A DNA stretch of 56,471 nt from Oleispira sp. (GTDB lineage Bacteria > Pseudomonadota > Gammaproteobacteria > Pseudomonadales > Oceanobacteraceae): the NCBI GenBank assembly GCA_016765295.1, contig JAESQF010000037.1:3703-60173 (forward strand). The letters run 5' to 3'. Within the stretch, counting starts at the first letter, position 1. Every line of letters starts with the position of its first letter. The translations under genes and the position numbers were made by a program. Positions 17,761 to 23,588 of this stretch are shown piece after piece. A model generated the notes under the pieces. The model saw only the letters and a list, made by a program, of their open reading frames with translations. It did not search any database and was not told where the DNA came from.

Positions 17761-18960
17761 TCACTCGAAAAATGTTCGAACCTTATCACGATATAAACTG
17801 CCAAATGTTTGGTGGACTCCCAATTCATGGCGAACCCTACCAGCAACAATACAGGGTGATATTGAATTATCCTTTGCAAACTTAGCTATTTCGTCAGAAG
17901 AATAATCTTTTAATTCTTTCCAAGTGCTCGCAGGGATCAATGCCTCTTGCGCCATTGCATCAGCTTCAAGCTCAGCATCACTTCCTCCCTCTGCCTCCAA
18001 GTCATCCAAATACCATTCTTCTGTAGAATCAAGGTGTAGAGCTATGTGTGCCAATTCATGTGATAAAGAAAACCAAAAGTTATCCAGCTTGTCATGGCGC
18101 ATGGTCAGCGCAATAACAGGATTGCCATCAGACCCGATGCACACAGCGCCATCTAGATATGTCTTAGGAAGATGCGTCTCGATAACTAAATGAATACCGT
18201 GCTTGTTCAAGTATTCTTTTGCCAATAAAGGGCCTTGATCAAACTCAGACAACTGAGCTAGTTTCTTCATCCACAAAAGGTCGACAGTACCTTTTTCATA
18301 GTTGCTAGATAATTTTTCTGCACTCGCTTTCTGCAGCACTCGGATTTGCCAAGCCCATATTGCAAACTCATCAGCTTCTTTATCATTTGAACGCTTATGA
18401 GCCGATGTACGCAACATTGCAGGCTGCAAGGCAAAGCCATTCTTTATACTGCCAATGAATTCACTTAGGTGTTCAGCAGCGTATTCTTTTAATTCATTCA
18501 GCGTTCCTGTGAAGCCACCAAAATAACCTCTTTTATTCATCTCCGTGATAGGAAAAGATGACCAATCTATATCATTCGCGACCGCAAGCTTAGTTTCTGG
18601 CTCACGAATTAATACCTCTGCTGAAATCCCAAGCCCTGCAACTAATTTACGAATCATATTTAAGCTTAAAGAACGCTGGCCGTTTAATACTTCAGATACT
18701 TTAGAGGCAGAGCCAAGATAAGGAACTAAATCCTTATTCTTTAAATTCATTTGGTCCATGCGAAATTTAATAGCTTCAATAGGATCAGGGATATCCATTG
18801 GAAAGTGCTGCTCTTCATAACGCTCAATGAGTAATGCTAAAAGATCTAGTTCATCATTCTCAATGCTTTCTTCAACAGGATCATTATCCATTAATTCCAT
18901 AAGCCTGATTAATGCCTGCTCATGTTCTTGATCTGTTTTAATAATTTTAATGTGGTTCAT
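17761..18960 (-). CDS. HigA-type antitoxin with ImmA/IrrE metallopeptidase domain
   Basis: This is a 399-residue fusion. The N-terminal region (about 1-125) has a helix-turn-helix of the HigA type (DLVPYLGSASKVSEVLNGQR, then SLNMIRKLVAGLGIS). The C-terminal region is an ImmA/IrrE-type peptidase with the zinc motif HELAH in SLSHELAHIALHLD and a downstream acidic segment ELEADAMAQEALIP. It lies 24 bp downstream of the HigB toxin gene, so it is probably the antitoxin and operator-binding repressor. The peptidase may inactivate a regulator or the fusion itself, which is inference. The ATG at 18960 follows AGAAGG at good spacing, better than the GTG at 18966. Confidence 0.85.
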   Translation of the reverse strand: MNHIKIIKTDQEHEQALIRLMELMDNDPVEESIENDELDLLALLIERYEEQHFPMDIPDPIEAIKFRMDQMNLKNKDLVPYLGSASKVSEVLNGQRSLSLNMIRKLVAGLGISAEVLIREPETKLAVANDIDWSSFPITEMNKRGYFGGFTGTLNELKEYAAEHLSEFIGSIKNGFALQPAMLRTSAHKRSNDKEADEFAIWAWQIRVLQKASAEKLSSNYEKGTVDLLWMKKLAQLSEFDQGPLLAKEYLNKHGIHLVIETHLPKTYLDGAVCIGSDGNPVIALTMRHDKLDNFWFSLSHELAHIALHLDSTEEWYLDDLEAEGGSDAELEADAMAQEALIPASTWKELKDYSSDEIAKFAKDNSISPCIVAGRVRHELGVHQTFGSLYRDKVRTFFE

Positions 18961-18984
18961 ACTCACCTTCTAAGACCCTAAGAT

Positions 18985-19275
18985 CTAAAATGACTTCTTG
19001 TCATACTCAGCATGGGTTCCAACCCACTCAACTACTACAAAACCGTTTTGATATCTGACTTCGACTACCAAACGATAGTGATTACCTTTGATATTAAAAA
19101 TCACACGATTATCCGCTAAGAAGTCAGCACTAGGATATCTGTTCTTAATATCATGAGTTGTCTTCCATGCGGACTCTTCTTTAGATACTTCATCAAACCA
19201 AGCATCTAAAGCCCCTTTGGAGTTAGCATGTTTCTTACTGAATTTGGTCAGTTTGTCTCTAGATAAGACCTTCAT
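18985..19275 (-). CDS. higB: HigB family type II toxin (mRNA interferase)
   Basis: This is a 96-residue member of the RelE/HigB superfamily (HigB_toxin type). HigB toxins cleave mRNA at the ribosome. Diagnostic stretches are the N-terminal LDAWFDEVSKEESAW, then NRVIFNIKGNHYRLVVEVRY and VEWVGTHAEYDKKSF, which hold the conserved Arg/His/Tyr positions of the family. The toxin gene precedes the antitoxin gene, the usual higBA order. AAAGGG precedes the ATG. Two palindromic operators lie 14-55 bp upstream, so the pair is likely autorepressed. Confidence 0.9.
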   Translation of the reverse strand: MKVLSRDKLTKFSKKHANSKGALDAWFDEVSKEESAWKTTHDIKNRYPSADFLADNRVIFNIKGNHYRLVVEVRYQNGFVVVEWVGTHAEYDKKSF

Positions 19276-19288
19276 TACGACCCTTTAG

Positions 19289-19330
19289 TTCCCAATACGG
19301 GAATTATAGTTATAGTTCCCAAAAAGGGAA
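19289..19330. promoter_or_regulatory. Paired operator palindromes of the higBA promoter
   Basis: There are two copies of TTCCC-N5-GGGAA: 19289-19303 (spacer AATAC) and 19316-19330 (spacer AAAAA). Their centres are 27 bp apart. They sit directly upstream of higB and are probably bound by the HigA-like protein's HTH domain, one repressor dimer per palindrome. Function is inferred from symmetry and position. Confidence 0.75.
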
Positions 19331-19367
19331 GTAAAATTAATCTATCGATAAATATTAATCATGACAA

Positions 19368-19592
19368 TTATCCACTAGGTTCATTATTGACAGTAGATTT
19401 AACTTCCAACAACTCCCATATCCCGCACCCAAGATAAACACACAGCTGTTCCAGCACATCAAAATCAACCCGCACAGCAGTCTCTTGATATAGCCGAGTA
19501 ATAGTTCCGCGATTGATCCCAGTGTCTCTAGCAACGTCTGAAATCTTTAATTTTTTCTCACCCATGATTCGTGAGAGGTGGCACTTAATCAT
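19368..19592 (-). CDS. Small Cro/C1-type HTH regulator
   Basis: This 74-residue protein consists almost wholly of an HTH_XRE fold: KLKISDVARDTGINRGTITRLYQETA, then LEQLCVYLGCGIWELLEV. Such proteins often act as the lysogeny-type switch in integrative elements. It is transcribed away from the excisionase-like gene at 19723. The 130-bp divergent region between them carries two direct repeats TGAYCTAYAGGAG (19609-19621 and 19660-19672), which could be binding sites. Confidence 0.8.
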   Translation of the reverse strand: MIKCHLSRIMGEKKLKISDVARDTGINRGTITRLYQETAVRVDFDVLEQLCVYLGCGIWELLEVKSTVNNEPSG

Positions 19593-19722
19593 CTCTAAAT
19601 GACCTTTTTGATCTACAGGAGCGCAGAAAGACTTGTAAAAGATCTCTTATAGCTTGTTATGACCTATAGGAGATCATTATGATTTCCTTAAGATGGTTTT
19701 ATGTTACTAGGAGACGCTAACG

Positions 19723-19938
19723 ATGTCACATACATACGTAACAACCGCAGAACTTTCTGAACGTATCAAGTATGACGTTCGCACTATACGCAACCAACTA
19801 AAGGATTCTGTGTTACTTGAGGGCATTCATTATTTCCGCCCATTTGGTGGCCGCAAGATCCTTTATATCTGGGATCGCATTGAAAAAGACATGCTCAAAG
19901 CTCCCTCCATTAACACGCTGATGGCAGGCATAAAATAA
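19723..19938 (+). CDS. Excisionase-like DNA-binding protein
   Basis: This 71-residue basic protein has a short winged-helix-like core: YVTTAELSERIKYDVRTIRN, then EGIHYFRPFGGRKILYIWDR. It starts 11 bp before the integrase gene, and the AGGAG site precedes its ATG. Size, fold and position immediately upstream of an Arm-domain integrase fit a recombination directionality factor (Xis). Sequence alone does not prove excision activity. Confidence 0.7.
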   Translation: MSHTYVTTAELSERIKYDVRTIRNQLKDSVLLEGIHYFRPFGGRKILYIWDRIEKDMLKAPSINTLMAGIK

Positions 19939-19948
19939 GGAGCACAGC

Positions 19949-20722
19949 ATGGCAACTATCAATAATAAAAACGGCAAGCTGCAGCTCGATTTCCGCTTTA
20001 AGGGAAAGCGCTGCCGTGAACAAACCAAGCTTGAAGATAACCAAGCTAATCGACGCAGAGCGAAAAAAATTCTCGATTGTATCGATGCTGAAATTACTCT
20101 TGGCACCTTTGACTATTCAGACTACTTCCCGAACAGCAAAAAAGCTGTTGAATTCATAAAACTGAACAATCGGATAGCCGCCGCTAAAGGAGGAATTAAT
20201 AGCACACCTAAGTTCGCTGATTTTTCAGATACCTGGTTAAACGAAAAGCAGATTGAATGGCGCGATAGCCATATGGCAACCGTCATCACAAACCTAAAGG
20301 CGTACCTGCTGCCCGAGTTTGGTGAAGAAGATGTTAGCAATATAACCAAAGCCAAAATACTCAATTTCCGCACGTCACTTGCCAAAAACCCCAAACGTAA
20401 AAAAAGCACCCTTAGACCAGCCAGTATCAATAAAATAATGACCCCTTTAAGAATGATCATGAATGAAGCCGCTGACCATTACGGCTTTTCATCGCCTTTT
20501 CTTGGTATCAAGTCTTTAAAGGTTCCACGAATCGATGTAGAGCCTTTTTCTATTGAAGAGGTGCAGTTGATACTAAGAAGCGTTCGTCGAGACTTCTTCC
20601 CATATTGGCTTTCTGAAAATGGTGAATATATTGAGGAAATGAAAGCACTTAAAGTTGATCCCTTAAATCATCTGCATAACCAACTTAATAAAAAGCTGCT
20701 AACTGCTGAGCTTGGGATTTAG
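19949..20722 (+). pseudogene. Truncated tyrosine recombinase (integrase) lacking the catalytic domain
   Basis: The open frame codes 257 residues. The N-terminal ~75 residues are an Arm DNA-binding domain (GKLQLDFRFKGKRCREQTK), residues ~90-170 form the SAM-like core-binding domain, and the catalytic domain begins near PFSIEEVQLILRSVRRDFF. It breaks off before the first catalytic arginine. The following ~35 residues (from LSENGEYIEEMKALK to LLTAELGI) do not look like an integrase. Complete relatives have about 380-400 residues with R-HxLR-Y motifs, none of which appear here or in the next 190 bp. The remnant probably still binds att arms but cannot recombine, so the element is likely immobile unless helped in trans. 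Confidence 0.8.
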
Positions 20723-20911
20723 TTATGACAAAACTCTATCAGTTTTACTCTGCTAAATGACTCTATATGAATCAATAGCTCTTTAACACCTCAATAAAGA
20801 AGCAACTATTATGAAATATAACCAAATATAACTTTTTATAAGCAATGTATAAGTACACAATCAACTCATTCTCGATAAGCTTTAGTCTCACTTAAATAAG
20901 GAAGCTAAATC

Positions 20912-21046
20912 ATGTCCAATAAACCAAACCACAACGCTGACATCAAAAATCCAAATAAGGGTACTGATGGCACTAATACTACCTATGATAAGAATCAGGG
21001 TAACCGTGGTCAGCAATTGAACCCTAATAATAAGCCCAAGAAATAA
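20912..21046 (+). CDS. Small Asn/Lys/Gly-rich protein (44 residues)
   Basis: An ATG with an AAGGAAGCTAAATC leader opens a 44-codon frame encoding a very polar peptide beginning MSNKPNHNADIKNPNKG and ending QQLNPNNKPKK. There is no hydrophobic segment and no cysteine. The composition (Asn, Lys, Gly, Thr) suggests an intrinsically disordered, perhaps nucleic-acid-binding peptide. It lies 14-50 bp upstream of the HTH protein gene, likely in one transcript. I do not recognise the family with certainty. Good ribosome-site spacing supports a real gene. Confidence 0.6.
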   Translation: MSNKPNHNADIKNPNKGTDGTNTTYDKNQGNRGQQLNPNNKPKK

Positions 21047-21096
21047 AAGCAAATGAGGAAGTGGCAGGGAAATCTGCCTTCCCGAAGGATCTAAGA

Positions 21097-21741
21097 GTGG
21101 ACGAAAACGTTAAGAAGAAACAACCTAATAAGCCTTTCAAGCAAACTAAGCAGCTACTTAAGTTGGCCCTTAATGATGGTTGGACTCAAATAGATATTGG
21201 CAAAGAATGCAGAGTCAGCCAACCAGTGATCAGCCATTGGAAAACTGGCATCGCTTTAGCGAAAGAACATCAAATACAGACACTGCTAGAGCAATATGGG
21301 CACATATTAAGAAGAAAGACCTTCAAGGTGTATTGGGTGGTTGATGGAAATACTCAAGAAAACTCTTATGTAAAAGTCGAAGGCAAAGTTATTTTTTCAT
21401 ATTCATTACGCAAAATAGAATATTCAAAACCTGGTGCTCCAGTCGTTAAAATCATTGTCCATCATCAAGGAAATGATAAGTTTAGGTTGGTATCTCAATC
21501 AAGGTCTAAAAATGGAAATAATGAAAATCTTCACTGTATGGATGAAGAGGCGAAATGGATTTCTAGTATAAAAGATCAATATACTTTGAGCGGCTTAATT
21601 AATTTGATAGATATTATGCCTAAGGATGATTCTTTCATATTCCTACCAGATGCTAAAGCCCTGCCTTTCTTAATAAGAAAAGCATTATTAAATCACGGCT
21701 TTTCTGTAGAAGATGTTGTCGATTATCCAGCATCTTGGTAG
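21097..21741 (+). CDS. HTH protein with an unrecognised C-terminal domain
   Basis: The protein has about 214 residues from the GTG at 21097, which follows GAAGGA at 7-base spacing. A longer start at GTG 21061 is in frame but sits only two bases after its GAGG. The N-terminal region, WTQIDIGKECRVSQPVISHWKTG, is a clear helix-turn-helix, followed by an amphipathic helix AKEHQIQTLLEQYGHILRR. The C-terminal ~140 residues are mixed alpha/beta (KTFKVYWVVDG onward) and match nothing I know. It ends just before the structured intergenic RNA candidate, and could regulate it or be encoded in the same module. Confidence 0.7.
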   Translation: MDENVKKKQPNKPFKQTKQLLKLALNDGWTQIDIGKECRVSQPVISHWKTGIALAKEHQIQTLLEQYGHILRRKTFKVYWVVDGNTQENSYVKVEGKVIFSYSLRKIEYSKPGAPVVKIIVHHQGNDKFRLVSQSRSKNGNNENLHCMDEEAKWISSIKDQYTLSGLINLIDIMPKDDSFIFLPDAKALPFLIRKALLNHGFSVEDVVDYPASW

Positions 21742-21744
21742 ATT

Positions 21745-22005
21745 AAAAGAACCCCATAGGAACAGGGCGCCTCAAGGCCCAATATGCGGTAAAACCGCAA
21801 CTCGTTTGAATACCTTCGGGTTAACCGCGTGGCTAGCCAATTCGCTACCACGCCGTGAATCAAACACATTTAGGAGTGTGAACTTATTGTCTCTTAGGAG
21901 GCTAGGCCAACGGGCAACCTAGTAGCCGAATCGTACTTTCACAGTAAGGGTCAGGGTGGGTTGAAAGCCAAGCCGTCGGTATATCCGGCCGCTTGGCTTT
22001 CTTTT
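21745..22005 (+). ncRNA. Candidate structured non-coding RNA ending in a strong terminator
   Basis: The 294-bp gap between two same-strand genes is packed with paired segments. They are GG-GCC/GGC-CC with loop TCAA (21766-21780), TGCGGT-AAA-ACCGCA (21785-21799), a closing stem GTTTGA/TCAAAC (21804-21809/21860-21865), and inside it a 10-bp stem GCGTGG-c-TAGC/GCTACCACGC (21827-21837/21844-21853). Further on are CACA/TGTG (21865-21868/21877-21880), GGCTAGG/CCTA-GTA-GCC (21900-21906/21918-21927) and TACT/AGTA (21934-21946). It ends with an 11-bp terminator stem GAAAGCCAAGC/GCTTGGCTTTC (21963-21973/21991-22001) plus a T run. The direction follows the terminator. The family is unknown to me. An overlapping 69-codon frame (21713-21922) looks incidental. 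Confidence 0.65.
21963..22005 (+). terminator. Rho-independent terminator of the ncRNA candidate
   Basis: A perfect 11-bp stem GAAAGCCAAGC/GCTTGGCTTTC with a small inner CGG/CCG pairing is followed by TTTTA. It lies 30 bp before the start codon of the NYN-domain gene. Transcripts from upstream therefore mostly stop before that gene, an arrangement also seen in type III toxin-antitoxin loci. Confidence 0.85.
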
Positions 22006-22035
22006 ATCTCACCAACAGAAATTTAAAGGATTAAC

Positions 22036-22767
22036 GTGCAAGAAGAAAAGCGGATTGCCCTACTCATTGATTGCGACAATGTAAGCTACAAATCTATAGA
22101 AGGTGTGCTCAAGGTTCTCGCCAAAGAAGGCATGGTAAATGTTCGTCATGCCCATGGTGATTGGAATAGCGATCACTTAAAAGGTTGGATCACACAACTA
22201 CACCCAAATGCCATACGTCCTATGCAACAGTTTGCTTATACCACAGGTAAGAATGCAACTGACTCAGCGATGATCATCGATGCAATGGACCTTCTCTACA
22301 GCAAAACAGTCGATGCTTTTGCCCTCATGACCAGCGATAGCGATTTCACACCATTAGTCATGAGAATTCTAGAAAGCGGAATGCCTGTATATGGCTTCGG
22401 CGAAGCTAAAACACCTCAACCATTTGTCGATTCATGCTCCACCTTCATTTACACAGAGAAGCTGCTAACCGAACAAGACGACATTGAGACTGAAAGAACC
22501 CGGCCTGTGGCTAAAACTGCCAATGAACTAAAACAGGATACTACATTGGTTAGGCTATTAAGAAATGCGGTTGAAATGACCAGTGACGATGATGACTGGG
22601 CACATATGGGAAAAGTCGGGAGCTACATATCGAATAACAGCTCTTTCTCTGCCGTTAACTACGGCTACAAAAAGCTAGGTGATTTAATTCGGGCAACTGA
22701 ATTATTTCATGATGAGGTCAGAGATAAATCAACCATGTATGTTAAAGATGCCCGAAAGAAAGAGTAA
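22036..22767 (+). CDS. NYN (LabA/DUF88-type) ribonuclease with C-terminal OST-HTH-like domain
   Basis: The protein has 243 residues. The N-terminal NYN/PIN-like nuclease (1-~150) shows the acidic metal sites in ALLIDCDNVSY, TTGKNATDSAMIIDAMDLL and ALMTSDSDFTPLVMRI, so it is probably an active metal-dependent RNase. The C-terminal ~70 residues (LVRLLRNAVEMTSDDDDWAHM, then GSYISNNSSFSAVNYGYKKL) resemble the LOTUS/OST-HTH RNA-binding domain. The GTG start is preceded by AAAGGA. The gene lies directly after the structured RNA candidate and its terminator, and before two defence-like genes on the other strand. Its RNA target is unknown. Confidence 0.85.
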   Translation: MQEEKRIALLIDCDNVSYKSIEGVLKVLAKEGMVNVRHAHGDWNSDHLKGWITQLHPNAIRPMQQFAYTTGKNATDSAMIIDAMDLLYSKTVDAFALMTSDSDFTPLVMRILESGMPVYGFGEAKTPQPFVDSCSTFIYTEKLLTEQDDIETERTRPVAKTANELKQDTTLVRLLRNAVEMTSDDDDWAHMGKVGSYISNNSSFSAVNYGYKKLGDLIRATELFHDEVRDKSTMYVKDARKKE

Positions 22768-22775
22768 GCAGCTAC

Positions 22776-23483
22776 CTAAGCACTTAACTCACTCTTCCAG
22801 CGAAGAAACGGCCCACGATTCCCCTCATACCATTGGGTAAGCACTAAGAACATTCTATTGCCTACCTGAATGGGCCGCCGGGTAGACCAGCGGTTATAGC
22901 CATTAACTTGTGCGTACCTGCGAATAGTATCCATATCAGAGCCAGCAGGGATCTCTTTCAACACTGCAAAATTAACATCGAATTTTCCTTGGCAGTCACT
23001 TAGGCTCAGCAGCCTTTCTATTTCAGCTTCATCTAGAGAAGGCACTACCCGACGAAGATAATCAGTAATTTCAGCATTACTAATATGACCCGACTCAGCC
23101 TCACTATTTTTAATAACAACTTCAATAGTTTCCTGCTCCGGTGTTGATTTCACCTGATTATCATATTGAACATGGCAAGGTCTGCACAACACCTTAATCA
23201 CTTCAGAGATAGGGTCATGTGCTTGAATAAAGCGATTCTCAAATACCTCAAGATCAACCGTGACTAATTCACCGTTCACGTAATCCTGAAGCACTTCTTC
23301 AATAATTACTGGGCGTTCTCGGCCAGTAACATGAGCAGCTTCTAATACGGCATCAGTAGATTCGCAGTGTTCGCATTGCCCAACTTCATTTTTATAAGCT
23401 CGTGAGATCCCATTAACGACATTCTTAACCCTAGGGTTTATGTATTTAATGAACTCATCAAAGGTTCCTACAAACGATGCCAT
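22776..23483 (-). CDS. HNH-like zinc-binding (nuclease?) protein
   Basis: The protein has 235 residues. A treble-clef arrangement CEHC (about 37-40), then LEAAHVTGRERP, then LCRPCHVQYDN resembles an HNH/McrA-type nuclease core with two CxxC zinc knuckles and a candidate catalytic histidine in AAH. The C-terminal part (RYAQVNGYNRWSTRRPIQVG to the end) looks like a separate DNA-binding or recognition domain. It lies on the same strand as, and 105 bp downstream of, the RloC-like ATPase gene, so the two may form a two-gene module. An AAGGAG site precedes the ATG. The nuclease call is by motif only. Confidence 0.6.
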   Translation of the reverse strand: MASFVGTFDEFIKYINPRVKNVVNGISRAYKNEVGQCEHCESTDAVLEAAHVTGRERPVIIEEVLQDYVNGELVTVDLEVFENRFIQAHDPISEVIKVLCRPCHVQYDNQVKSTPEQETIEVVIKNSEAESGHISNAEITDYLRRVVPSLDEAEIERLLSLSDCQGKFDVNFAVLKEIPAGSDMDTIRRYAQVNGYNRWSTRRPIQVGNRMFLVLTQWYEGNRGPFLRWKSELSA

Positions 23484-23588
23484 CTCAAAGCTACTCCTTA
23501 TATAAAATGAGCCTAAACTCCGTGAGCCTTAGAATTCTCAACATGCTCCAACACTTCACGATACACGTTTTCTAAATACCTTAAGTAC

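Noticed and set aside
21713-21922. 69-codon open frame across the structured intergenic region
   Set aside because: It starts inside the upstream gene's end, has no ribosome site, and its composition follows the hairpins. The paired segments explain the sequence better than a protein.
21742-22035. Retron or type III toxin-antitoxin RNA
   Set aside because: There is no reverse transcriptase nearby for a retron and no short tandem repeats as in ToxI-type antitoxins. Only the RNA-terminator-nuclease layout is similar, so I left the family open.
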